A stretch of DNA of 64,000 nt from Amphritea atlantica (GTDB lineage Bacteria > Pseudomonadota > Gammaproteobacteria > Pseudomonadales > Balneatricaceae): contig NZ_FOGB01000005.1 in the NCBI RefSeq assembly GCF_900111095.1, positions 98,561 through 162,560 of the forward strand, in the 5' to 3' direction. The notes beneath the pieces are model-generated. The model did not search any database. It saw only the letters and a list, made by a program, of their open reading frames with translations, and was not told where the DNA came from. Below are positions 8,690 through 16,935 of the stretch, piece after piece (the stretch's first letter is position 1; the number at the start of each line of letters is the position of its first letter). A program made the position numbers and the translations under genes.

Positions 8690-9823
8690 TTAAGGGTTTG
8701 GATTGCCATCATCGATCTGCATCTCATCGAGCACCGCAGACACTGCCTCCAGCAGACCATCGATCTGCTCATCAAACAGCTGGCCAATGCAGCCCAGCCG
8801 GAAACTTTCGGCCTGGGTCAGTTTGCCCGGATAGATAATGTAGTGACGGGCTTTTAGCAGATCGTAGAAACGCTGAAAGCTGAAATTTGTATGCCCTGGT
8901 GCAAAAAAGGTGACAATGATGGGGGATAACCATTCATCCGCCAGCAGGGTTTTAAATCCAAGCTGGCGCATCCCCGCCACCAGCCGTTGCTGATTACGCC
9001 GATAGCGGACAAAACGACCAGCAACGCCACCCTCCTGCTGGTGCTCTTTCAACGCCTGAATAAAGGCCGCTACCACATGCGTTGGCGGAGTAAAGCGCCA
9101 CTGACCTGTTTTCTCCAGATACTGCCACTGATCGTACAGGTCCAGACTCAGCGAGTGCGCATGGGTGGCACAGTGCTGAAGCACCGTTTTACGGATCAGC
9201 GCAAAACCAAACCCTGGCACCCCTTCAAAACATTTATTGGCGGAGGAGATAATGGCGTCGAAGCGAACCCGGCTGCTATGGATGTCGATTGCGCCAAAGG
9301 CACTCATCGAGTCGATGATCAGTCCCCGGCCATGCTGCTCAACCACTTCAGCGATCTCCGCGACAGGATTAAGAATGCCCGAACTGGTTTCACAGTGCAC
9401 CAGCAATACATGGGTTATCCCCCGGTCCTGCTCAAGAATAGCGGCCACCTCTGCCCCACGGGGAGGTTCATAATCGCCTTTATCCAGAACAACATAGTCA
9501 CGGGCCATATAGTCGAGAATTTTCGTCATCCGCTGACCATAAGCGCCATTAACCAGCACCAGCGCTTTACCCTGCCGGGGGATCAGAGTGCCCAGCGTTG
9601 CTTCTACAGCAAAGGTGCCACTGCCCTGCACCGGTACACAGACAAAGGCATCCTGATCATCAACAAAACTTATCAACTGATCACAGACCGCTTTGGTCAG
9701 CGCCCGAAAGTCACCGTCCCAGGAGCCCCAGTCGTGCAACATCGCCTGTTTAACGACCATGCTGGTGTTGATGGGACCGGGGGTTAGCAGCCAGGGCTGA
9801 GGATTCTTTTGTGGTTGATTCAT
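8690..9823 (-). CDS. phnW: 2-aminoethylphosphonate--pyruvate transaminase
   Basis: 377 residues from the ATG at 9823 (GGGAG ribosome site); a longer reading to 9865 is possible but has no better signal. Class V aminotransferase: [10 protein letters not shown] at the N-terminus, [13 protein letters not shown], and the pyridoxal-phosphate lysine in [12 protein letters not shown]. Converts 2-aminoethylphosphonate plus pyruvate to phosphonoacetaldehyde plus alanine. Paired with phnX downstream. No phosphonate transporter or PhnR-type regulator is adjacent, so uptake must be encoded elsewhere. Confidence 0.92.
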   Translation of the reverse strand: MNQPQKNPQPWLLTPGPINTSMVVKQAMLHDWGSWDGDFRALTKAVCDQLISFVDDQDAFVCVPVQGSGTFAVEATLGTLIPRQGKALVLVNGAYGQRMTKILDYMARDYVVLDKGDYEPPRGAEVAAILEQDRGITHVLLVHCETSSGILNPVAEIAEVVEQHGRGLIIDSMSAFGAIDIHSSRVRFDAIISSANKCFEGVPGFGFALIRKTVLQHCATHAHSLSLDLYDQWQYLEKTGQWRFTPPTHVVAAFIQALKEHQQEGGVAGRFVRYRRNQQRLVAGMRQLGFKTLLADEWLSPIIVTFFAPGHTNFSFQRFYDLLKARHYIIYPGKLTQAESFRLGCIGQLFDEQIDGLLEAVSAVLDEMQIDDGNPNP

Positions 9824-9865
9824 ATTCACTCCCGCAACATCAGAGCACTCTCTGAAGGTTTTCAA

Positions 9866-10177
9866 CGGGCGTTATTATCGGAGATTGATCAGCACATCAC
9901 AGTGAAGTTTTAGTGAAACACCATGGGTAAAACTTATACACATCATCACAATTTATAGACGATACCAACAGATTGCTTATTTTTAGGCACATTTAAAACT
10001 GGTATGGATCGCCACTGTGCCATCCATATGACCTCCCCTGAGTCAGACACGTTAGCCTGTCTCGGCAACCTTGCTGCACTTCCAATATGAATATTTTTCA
10101 CAAAAGAGCTTGAAACATTAAACTTTACAAAACTATAATGCGAATCATTCTCAGTAGCATTAAGATTAAGGTTTATA
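9866..10177. other. Divergent intergenic region between phnW and the iron locus
   Basis: Just over 300 bases. The left part must carry the phnW promoter (minus strand); no Pho-box-like direct repeats were obvious to me. The right end carries the sigma70 promoter and Fur box of the iron operon (annotated separately). No small gene seen. Confidence 0.45.
10110..10152 (+). promoter_or_regulatory. Sigma70 promoter overlapped by a Fur box, upstream of exbB
   Basis: TTGAAA at 10110-10115, an 18-base spacer and a perfect TATAAT at 10134-10139. Overlapping the -10 box, 10136-10152 matches the central 17 bases of the classical Fur consensus (TAATGATAATCATTATC) at 14 positions. Fur-Fe2+ bound here would block RNA polymerase, so the locus should be induced under iron starvation. 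Confidence 0.8.
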
Positions 10178-11035
10178 ATGAAAGCCTCAGACAGCCTCTC
10201 TTTTGAACAGAGCTCACCATCAGAGCTACATCCAGCCCCAAACGCTCAGGCGACCGACCCGGGGATGGTCGACATCCCGCAACAACCTGTGATCCATTCA
10301 GCAGCTGTCGATAGCATCAATGCTAATGATCTGTCCCAACAGCTAATCGACAGTGATAGTTTAAGCGCCAGTACTGATCAGCTTTTCAGGATAATTGAGA
10401 TTGGTGGGCCGGTGGTCTGGATACTGATGGCACTCTCGGTGTTCTCCCTCAGCATTATCTTTATCAAGCTCTGGCAGTTTGCCGTTATTAAACCGGAAAG
10501 CTGTCGCGACATCTCCGCAAGTCTGAATAAGTGGCGCAGCCATGACCCGGCAGGAGCCATGCAAGCACTCCACTCACAACGACCGGTATCGGGAATTATC
10601 CGCTATGCGATGCAGGGTATTACACAGCAACAGGATAACCAGTTACTGCAGGAAGAGCTGTCCCGACAGGCCAGTCATCTGGTTAACCAGCTCAGGGCCT
10701 TGCTCCGGCCACTGGAAGTGATCGCCAGCCTCAGTCCCCTGCTGGGTCTGATGGGTACGGTGCTCGGAATGATTGCTGCCTTTCAGCAGATGGAAGCGGC
10801 TGGCAGCAACGTCAACCCCGCTGTCCTGTCCGGAGGGATCTGGCAGGCACTGCTAACCACCGCCGTTGGCCTGGCAGTCGCCATTCCAGTAGCAACAGCG
10901 CATAGCGTTTTAGAACGCAAGGCTGAACGCTGCGCCATGTTGATCAACGACTCTGTCACACAGGTGTTCACCTGCCCATTAGTGCAGAGTGAAGCAAAAA
11001 CCGTGTCGCTGCAGGAGCATAGTCGTGCTGCTTGA
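10178..11035 (+). CDS. exbB: ExbB-like proton channel protein (MotA/TolQ/ExbB family)
   Basis: 285 residues with the three family helices: GPVVWILMALSVFSLSIIFI (about 75-95), LEVIASLSPLLGLMGTVLGM and WQALLTTAVGLAVAIPVA. The roughly 70-residue polar N-terminal extension before the first helix is longer than in E. coli ExbB. With ExbD it forms the inner-membrane motor that energises TonB. First gene of the Fur-controlled iron operon and overlaps exbD by 11 bases, a sign of translational coupling. Confidence 0.88.
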   Translation: MKASDSLSFEQSSPSELHPAPNAQATDPGMVDIPQQPVIHSAAVDSINANDLSQQLIDSDSLSASTDQLFRIIEIGGPVVWILMALSVFSLSIIFIKLWQFAVIKPESCRDISASLNKWRSHDPAGAMQALHSQRPVSGIIRYAMQGITQQQDNQLLQEELSRQASHLVNQLRALLRPLEVIASLSPLLGLMGTVLGMIAAFQQMEAAGSNVNPAVLSGGIWQALLTTAVGLAVAIPVATAHSVLERKAERCAMLINDSVTQVFTCPLVQSEAKTVSLQEHSRAA

Positions 11036-11423
11036 GATAACACCACGGGCCTCACAGAGCATCAGCCTGACGCCATTGATCGATGTGGTGTTTATCCTGC
11101 TGCTGTTTTTTATGCTGTCTTCCACGTTTAGCAAAACCCGGCAACTGGAGCTTGAAGCCACATCGCCGGGCACCCAGAACCTGATGACAGAGGTTAACCG
11201 GTTGCTGCTACTCACTGAAAACAGAGCTGACCTGAACGGCACGATTTACACCGTGGATTCAACCACGTTCTCGCAACAACTCAGCGCCATCGCCAACGCA
11301 GATGGAGCCGTCACTCTGGCTGCACACCCCACCGTCCGGGTTCAGCAGACGATCCATATAATCGATAGCCTGCGGGCGGCGGGGATCGTACAACTTGATC
11401 TGAGCCCATCGGTGTCTGAATGA
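11025..11423 (+). CDS. exbD: ExbD-like motor protein, canonical copy
   Basis: 132 residues from a GTG at 11025 preceded by CAGGAG; this start fits better than an in-frame ATG at 10989 deep inside exbB. One N-terminal helix SLTPLIDVVFILLLFFML carries the proton-carrying aspartate (Asp20 here, equivalent to E. coli ExbD Asp25). A periplasmic domain follows. It overlaps exbB and exbD2 and works with ExbB and TonB. Confidence 0.87.
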   Translation: MLLEITPRASQSISLTPLIDVVFILLLFFMLSSTFSKTRQLELEATSPGTQNLMTEVNRLLLLTENRADLNGTIYTVDSTTFSQQLSAIANADGAVTLAAHPTVRVQQTIHIIDSLRAAGIVQLDLSPSVSE

Positions 11424-11827
11424 AAATTGTCGCGACTCAGCAACCTGTCTCACAGCGAAGTAACCTGGATAACAGCATGATTCCGGCGATCAACATCGTC
11501 TTTCTGTTACTGATTTTTTTCATGCTGGCAGGCCATATCGAAACCAGGGATGAGCAACTTCACATTCCCGCCTCCAGCAGTGACACTGAACTCAGCCCAG
11601 GAGAACTGGAAATTAAAGTCTCTGCCTCCGGTGACTACCGGATCAACGGCCAGAGCATCGACAAAGATCTGCAATCCACTATGGCGGAACTGAGGCTTTC
11701 TCCACAAACCGTGGTGATCTGTCATATCCATCGCGATCTGCCCTCCTCTGCGCTGGACCCCATTATTCTGGCGGTTCAGAAACATGGCATTAAAGCGCTT
11801 CAGATAGCCACAGAGCACACCTTATGA
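11420..11827 (+). CDS. ExbD-like protein with Asn in place of the key Asp
   Basis: 135 residues, overlaps the first exbD by 4 bases (ATGA). The single N-terminal helix reads MIPAINIVFLLLIFFMLAG: the position aligning with the family's essential Asp (TPLIDVVF) is Asn25. The nucleotide reading at this codon (AAC) is unambiguous in the given sequence. The rest of the periplasmic domain is intact, so this is a maintained gene, not a decayed one. It may form a mixed ExbD pair in which only one subunit carries protons, or play a structural role (inference). Confidence 0.82.
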   Translation: MKIVATQQPVSQRSNLDNSMIPAINIVFLLLIFFMLAGHIETRDEQLHIPASSSDTELSPGELEIKVSASGDYRINGQSIDKDLQSTMAELRLSPQTVVICHIHRDLPSSALDPIILAVQKHGIKALQIATEHTL

Positions 11828-12657
11828 TCACCCGCCGACAGATGATCTTCAGTATTACCGCCGCCACCGTTGTGCATCTGGGTGCCCTGATGATCTGGGT
11901 GGTGCCGATGGCGACCGAGGGCGCCATCGCAGAAGGCCAGGACGGGCTGCAGGTGAGTGTCGGGCTTGCAGGCAGCTTTATGGCAACACCTGAGCAGAGC
12001 AACAACACGAAACAGAGCACCGAAGACACGCAACGACCGGAACAGACCACTACAGAGGAAGCCCGGCAACAACCGACACCGCAAACCAAACCTGAACCCA
12101 AACCCAAACCCGAACCCGAACCCGAACCCGAACCCGAACCCGAACCCGAACCCGAACCCGAACCCGAACCAAAATCTGTGCCGAAGCCTGTGCCAAAAAC
12201 TGAGCCGAAGCCAGCACAAAAACAACAAACAGTACCCGAGTCAGTGCCGGACCGTTCTGAAGCATCCCCTGAATCAGAACAGCGGCCCTCTCAGTCAGCA
12301 ACAAGAGCAACAGGTGTGGGGGAGCGTGCAGAAACAGGTGGCAATCCCGCCGCCCGGCAGAGTTATCTGACCCGGGTCATGGCCAGAATCACACGCTTCA
12401 AACGCTATCCCCGCAGCGCCAGAAAGGATGGCGTCACCGGGGTAGTTCTCGTGAAATTCGTTATCCGGAAAAGCGGCAGGGTTGAATCCGCTGCAGTGGT
12501 TAATAGCTCCGGTGACGCTCGTCTGGATCAGGAGGCCGTAGAGATGCTGGTTCGCGCCAGCCCCTTTGCCGCAGTTCCCGATGAACTCAGCAGCGATCAT
12601 TTAGAACTGACCCTTCCGGTTGAATTTTCACTTAATCCAACACGAAAACTGTTTTAA
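11824..12657 (+). CDS. tonB: TonB energy-transducing protein
   Basis: 277 residues, overlapping exbD2 by 4 bases. N-terminal membrane anchor (IFSITAATVVHLGALMIWVV) with His18 at the place of the functionally important TonB histidine. Then a Pro-rich periplasmic spacer with a long Pro-Glu run (about residues 90-117), and a C-terminal TonB domain (YPRSARKDGVTGVVLVKFVI ... RLDQEAVEMLVRASPF). It transmits ExbBD energy to the outer-membrane receptor encoded next. Confidence 0.9.
   Translation: MITRRQMIFSITAATVVHLGALMIWVVPMATEGAIAEGQDGLQVSVGLAGSFMATPEQSNNTKQSTEDTQRPEQTTTEEARQQPTPQTKPEPKPKPEPEPEPEPEPEPEPEPEPEPKSVPKPVPKTEPKPAQKQQTVPESVPDRSEASPESEQRPSQSATRATGVGERAETGGNPAARQSYLTRVMARITRFKRYPRSARKDGVTGVVLVKFVIRKSGRVESAAVVNSSGDARLDQEAVEMLVRASPFAAVPDELSSDHLELTLPVEFSLNPTRKLF
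12091..12172 (+). repeat. Tandem hexanucleotide repeat encoding Pro-Glu in tonB
   Basis: About twelve near-perfect copies of CCCGAA (first copies CCCAAA) encode the rigid Pro-Glu/Pro-Lys spacer of TonB. In-frame six-base units can change in number by slippage without frameshift, altering spacer length. Confidence 0.85.
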
Positions 12658-12666
12658 GGAACACCG

Positions 12667-15024
12667 ATGGACAACATAACGATGGTTTCTACGCCAGCAC
12701 ACACCCAAAGGAAAAACAGAACGGCGGGCTTTGCCCCCGGTACTCTGGCACTGGCAATTTCAGGTGCATTAATGGCCAGCGCGGCAACCGCGGATGAAAC
12801 CAGCATCGCGCTGGATAAACTGAAGATTGAAGAATCGCTGACACCGGATACCAACCCGTATGCAGTGCCCGGCGCTCCCTATCTGGCAGACCGTGTATCC
12901 GACCCACGCAGAACCCGTTCACTGGCTGAAACCCCGCAGACCATTACCGTACTGACCGCCGCTGAGATATCAGACTCTGGCCGGAGCGATCTGCGGGAGA
13001 TTCTTGATGGACAGCCGGGTATTACTCTGGGGACCGGAGAAAACGGCAATGCCTTCGGTGATCGCTATATCATTCGAGGCCACGAAGCCCGCAGCGATAT
13101 CTTTATCGATGGTCTGCGAGATCCGGGAATGACCGTGCGGGAGAGTTTTGCCGTAGAACAGGTGGAAATCAGCAAGGGGCCCAGCTCCTCTTTTGCCGGT
13201 CGGGGAACCACCGGCGGTGCCGTCAACTCCGCGACGAAACGGGCCAGCACCGAATATGACTTTACCAAACTGTCGGCCGGTATCGGCACCGATAACTACC
13301 ACCGGCTGACCCTCGACACCAACCAGGTTATCGATTACGACACCGCACTGCGCGCCAATATTCTGGATGCCCAGGAGGATGTTCCGGAACGATCTCCCGC
13401 CGACAGAGAGCGGATCGGCGCGGCGCTGTCACTGTCCCATCAGTTTACCGATCAGTTGGAAATGACCGCCGACTATTATCACTTCGAAGGTAACGACAGT
13501 CCGGACCTTGGCACCTATATCGACCGTTCCAGCGGTAAAGTGGTCAGAAATATACCCGCCTATGTGCAGGATGAGGACTTCCTCGAGTCACAGGTGGATA
13601 CGTTCACTGTACGAATGGGATATGAGATCAACCCTCAAACCCGTATCGTCAACCTGACCCGTTATGGCACCACAGATAATGGCTATATCACCACTGGTGC
13701 CAGGGGCACAACCGCCTATTCAACCCTGACCGATGCCACTAATGATGCCAATGGATATACCTCTGCAAGCCTGAGTACCCATCAGGGTTGGCAGGAAGTT
13801 GAGTACTTCGCCAACCAGCTGAACCTGCTGACAACACAGGAGATCGGCGGACTGGATCATGAGCTGGTAATCGGCGCAGAATACAGTAATCAGAGTGTGC
13901 TCAACGGTGTCTACAATACATCATCATCTGGTTCCGCCAACTGTTTCACTGTTGGCAGGAGTGGTGTGGGCGAAAGTTACTGTATCACTGATGCCGACGG
14001 TAACACCGTAGCCGGAGTCAACCATCTGATGCAACGGGATATTACCCGCGGCGATGCGGATTCCGACTGGAATGTTGAAACCCTCTCCCTGTCATTGATG
14101 GATACCGTTGATCTGACCGATAGATGGACCCTGTTTGGCGGTATCCGTCATGACTACTATGACTATAAAACCACCGCCAATTTCGACCCTGACGGACGTA
14201 GCGGGCCACTGCCCAGTGCTCCGCATGACTTCACCGATAAAGGTGGTTACTGGAATGGCCATATGGGGGCCAGTTATGACATCACCCCGCGCGCCAACAT
14301 CTATGCCAGTTTCTCGACGGCAACCAACCTGAATGGCGGTGAATCGGATGTCGGCACCAGCTGCGGCTATGGCGGGATCTGCGTTGATGCCAGTGACCCA
14401 CAGCTGGGTGATCCGGAACGCACCCAAAGCTGGGAGCTGGGTACCAAATGGCGTTTGCAGGATGACCGGTTACTGGCGACAGCGGCACTGTTCCAGATCA
14501 CGAAAAATGATGTTATGGAACAGCCTACCGGCGACTCTTACAGCACTGAAGGCTCTTTAAACACCGGAAAAAACCGGGTTGAAGGCATTGAGCTGGGGCT
14601 GGCAGGTAATCTGACCGAACGCCTCAGCGTGCAGGCCGGGCTGGCGGTTATGAACGCCGAAGTGCTGGAATCAGTCAACGCCGACAATGTCGGTAAAACC
14701 CTGGCCAACTTTGCCGATAAATCGGCCTCACTGCTGCTGAAATACCAGGCAACACCCGCCTTTGCTCTGGGAGGCTCAGCCACCTATGAAAGCGCCCGCT
14801 ATACTGGCCAGCCGGATACCGCAGCCAATGAAGACCTCGGCGTACCGGAGTATACGGTATTTGATGCCTTCGCCAGTTATCAGGTCAATCGCGATCTGAA
14901 GTTCCGTCTCAATGTCGGCAACCTGTTCAACAAAGACTACTATCTGGCCGCTTATCGCTCGGGGTCATTTACCTACATCGGCGACAAACGAAACGCACAA
15001 CTCACCATGGAGTACAGTTTCTGA
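12667..15024 (+). CDS. TonB-dependent siderophore receptor (Fiu/PiuA-like)
   Basis: 785 residues. Signal peptide to about residue 40 (LALAISGALMASAATADE), plug domain (SLAETPQTITVLTAAEISDS ... RYIIRGHEARSDIFIDGLRD ... VEQVEISKGPSS), then a 22-strand barrel ending YSF. The presence of a PiuC/YbiX-type gene two genes downstream, as beside fiu in E. coli, argues for a catecholate siderophore substrate (inference). Starts 9 bases after tonB in the same operon. Confidence 0.88.
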   Translation: MDNITMVSTPAHTQRKNRTAGFAPGTLALAISGALMASAATADETSIALDKLKIEESLTPDTNPYAVPGAPYLADRVSDPRRTRSLAETPQTITVLTAAEISDSGRSDLREILDGQPGITLGTGENGNAFGDRYIIRGHEARSDIFIDGLRDPGMTVRESFAVEQVEISKGPSSSFAGRGTTGGAVNSATKRASTEYDFTKLSAGIGTDNYHRLTLDTNQVIDYDTALRANILDAQEDVPERSPADRERIGAALSLSHQFTDQLEMTADYYHFEGNDSPDLGTYIDRSSGKVVRNIPAYVQDEDFLESQVDTFTVRMGYEINPQTRIVNLTRYGTTDNGYITTGARGTTAYSTLTDATNDANGYTSASLSTHQGWQEVEYFANQLNLLTTQEIGGLDHELVIGAEYSNQSVLNGVYNTSSSGSANCFTVGRSGVGESYCITDADGNTVAGVNHLMQRDITRGDADSDWNVETLSLSLMDTVDLTDRWTLFGGIRHDYYDYKTTANFDPDGRSGPLPSAPHDFTDKGGYWNGHMGASYDITPRANIYASFSTATNLNGGESDVGTSCGYGGICVDASDPQLGDPERTQSWELGTKWRLQDDRLLATAALFQITKNDVMEQPTGDSYSTEGSLNTGKNRVEGIELGLAGNLTERLSVQAGLAVMNAEVLESVNADNVGKTLANFADKSASLLLKYQATPAFALGGSATYESARYTGQPDTAANEDLGVPEYTVFDAFASYQVNRDLKFRLNVGNLFNKDYYLAAYRSGSFTYIGDKRNAQLTMEYSF

Positions 15025-15044
15025 ACCGTTGATAAAACCCATTA

Positions 15045-15069
15045 CAGGGCAGCCATAACGGCTGCCCTG
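15045..15069 (+). other. Intergenic hairpin after the receptor gene
   Basis: A perfect 10-bp stem CAGGGCAGCC / GGCTGCCCTG with a 5-base loop, not followed by a T-run. More likely an mRNA-stabilising or partial attenuating element between the highly expressed receptor and the downstream enzymes than a true terminator. Confidence 0.6.
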
Positions 15070-15090
15070 CATTCAGATCTCAGGCAAACA

Positions 15091-16209
15091 ATGAACACTC
15101 ATACAACGCCCCTTTCACCTCTGGACTACATTCCGGCAGAGATAGCCTGTGCCAGAGACTATGTATCGCTGGCTCAGACATTTATCCCCGCGGATATTCT
15201 GGCCTATATCAGCGGTGGCAGCGGCCAGGATATAACCCTGCGTAACAATGAAAAGGCATTTCATCGCTGGGCGATTACGCCGAGAGTGATGCCCGCCCCC
15301 GAAAACGCCACTACCGGAATACAACTGTTTGGCAAACAGTTCCAGCATCCACTATTGCTGGCGCCGGTTGCCTATCAGACGCTGGTGCACCCGCAGGGGG
15401 AGCTGGCCACCGCCTATGCGGCAGAATCAACCGATACCTGCATGCTGGCCAGTACACTTGCCTCGGTTACTCTGGAACGGATTGCGCAAAGAAGCACCGC
15501 TGAACGCTGGTTCCAACTCTATTTTCAACCCCGTCAGGAAGACACCAATGCGTTGATTCAGCGGGCCATTGCTGCCGGCTATCAGGCCATTGTAGTTACC
15601 CTCGATGCGGCGATACAGACCCCCAGTCTCCGTGCCGTCCGGGCGGGATTCAAGCGCCCCGAAACGGTTAAAGCCGCCAACCTGGTTGACCCGGTTTCTG
15701 ACACGCCCCGGCAACACAACAGCAGTGAAAGCCGGATATTTCGCAGCCGTCGGGATAACGCTCCCACACTGCAACAATTGCAGCAACTGATCGATGAGAG
15801 TCCGGTACCAGTGATTATCAAAGGTGTATTACATCCTGAGGATGCCGGGCAACTGCAACAATCAGGTGCTGCCGCGATGATCGTCTCCAACCATGGTGGA
15901 CGTACCCTGGACGGGGCGCCAGCCAGCCTCTCAGTATTGCCGGCTATACGCGCGATGGTGGGGGATCAGTATCCGCTGTTATTCGACAGTGGTATCCGCA
16001 GCGGCAGCGATGTTTTTAAAGCGATCGCCCTGGGCGCAGATGCGGTACTGATCGGTCGCCTGCAACTCTATGCCCTCAGCGTCGCGGGGGCATTAGGTGT
16101 AGCCCACATGATCAAACTGCTGCGCGAAGAGCTGGAACTCTGCATGGCGATGAGCGGTTGCGCCGCCCTTGCCGATATCAGGGCCACAGAACTGCAGAAA
16201 CCCTTTTAA
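15091..16209 (+). CDS. FMN-dependent alpha-hydroxy-acid dehydrogenase/oxidase
   Basis: 372 residues, TIM-barrel lactate/glycolate-oxidase family. Visible: YISGGSGQDITLRNNEKAF (N-terminal substrate/FMN region), SNHGGRTLDGAPASL with the catalytic His and FMN/substrate Arg, and LFDSGIRSGSDVFKAIALGA plus VLIGR for FMN phosphate binding. It oxidises a 2-hydroxy acid to a 2-oxo acid. Its place between a siderophore receptor and a PiuC dioxygenase suggests it acts on an iron-chelating hydroxy acid or on a siderophore part (inference). Otherwise it may be a lactate or mandelate dehydrogenase. Confidence 0.85.
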   Translation: MNTHTTPLSPLDYIPAEIACARDYVSLAQTFIPADILAYISGGSGQDITLRNNEKAFHRWAITPRVMPAPENATTGIQLFGKQFQHPLLLAPVAYQTLVHPQGELATAYAAESTDTCMLASTLASVTLERIAQRSTAERWFQLYFQPRQEDTNALIQRAIAAGYQAIVVTLDAAIQTPSLRAVRAGFKRPETVKAANLVDPVSDTPRQHNSSESRIFRSRRDNAPTLQQLQQLIDESPVPVIIKGVLHPEDAGQLQQSGAAAMIVSNHGGRTLDGAPASLSVLPAIRAMVGDQYPLLFDSGIRSGSDVFKAIALGADAVLIGRLQLYALSVAGALGVAHMIKLLREELELCMAMSGCAALADIRATELQKPF

Positions 16210-16219
16210 GGAGGTTCAC

Positions 16220-16906
16220 ATGCTGATCACAATTGCCAAAGTATTACAGGCCAACGAAGTACAACAGTTCAGAGAGCACCTTGACCGTGCAGACTGGCAA
16301 AGCGGCGCCAATACCGCCGGTTCACTCGCCAGAAACGTAAAGCATAACCAGCAACTGGACGATAGTCAGGAACCCGCCATCAGTCTGGGGCACCATATTC
16401 TCAGGACCCTGTCCTGCCATCCGGCCTTCATCTCTGCGGCCCTGCCCGACCGGATCTACCCCCCCAAATTTAACCGCTACAGCGAAAATGAAACCTATGG
16501 AGCACATATTGATGGTTCGCTGATGCAGATCCCCACAACCCATCTGACATTGCGGACCGACCTGTCCGCCACCCTGTTTCTGACGGAGCCAGATGAATAT
16601 AAGGGCGGTGAACTGACCATTGAGACACAGTATGGACCGCAAAGGGTCAAACTTCCGGCCGGCGATATGGTGCTCTATCCATCCACCAGCCTGCACTCGG
16701 TATCACCGGTATCAGCCGGAGTACGGATAGCCTCTTTTTTCTGGATTCAGAGCATGGTCAGAGATATCCAGCAGCGCGAAATGCTGTTTAATCTGGACAG
16801 CTCAGTACAGGCACTCACCGCCGAACTGGGGGCAACCCACCCTGAAACGGTCCGTTTAAGCGGTCTTTACCACAACCTGCTTCGTCAGTGGGCAACCCCT
16901 TCCTGA
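16220..16906 (+). CDS. piuC: PKHD-type Fe(II)/2-oxoglutarate dioxygenase (PiuC/YbiX family)
   Basis: 228 residues from the ATG at 16220, preceded by a very strong AAGGAGGT; a longer reading from 16169 overlaps the FMN enzyme and is not used. The iron ligands are visible as HIDG (HxD) and the distal His in LHSVSPV, with Arg in GVRIASFFW binding 2-oxoglutarate. The family is encoded beside catecholate receptors (fiu-ybiX in E. coli, piuA-piuC in Pseudomonas). Its exact substrate is not settled. Confidence 0.9.
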   Translation: MLITIAKVLQANEVQQFREHLDRADWQSGANTAGSLARNVKHNQQLDDSQEPAISLGHHILRTLSCHPAFISAALPDRIYPPKFNRYSENETYGAHIDGSLMQIPTTHLTLRTDLSATLFLTEPDEYKGGELTIETQYGPQRVKLPAGDMVLYPSTSLHSVSPVSAGVRIASFFWIQSMVRDIQQREMLFNLDSSVQALTAELGATHPETVRLSGLYHNLLRQWATPS

Positions 16907-16935
16907 CGCTGTTTTTCTGTAAAGGTGAACGATCC

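Noticed and set aside
8650-8787. Extended phnX start
   Set aside because: The extra residues lie inside phnW and have no ribosome site; the ATG at 8649 has GGGAGAG and matches the family N-terminus.
11800-12310. Long minus-strand frames in tonB with Phe-Gly or Val-Arg repeats
   Set aside because: They are the reverse-strand and shifted readings of the Pro-Glu hexamer repeat; tonB on the plus strand has the recognisable anchor and C-terminal domain.
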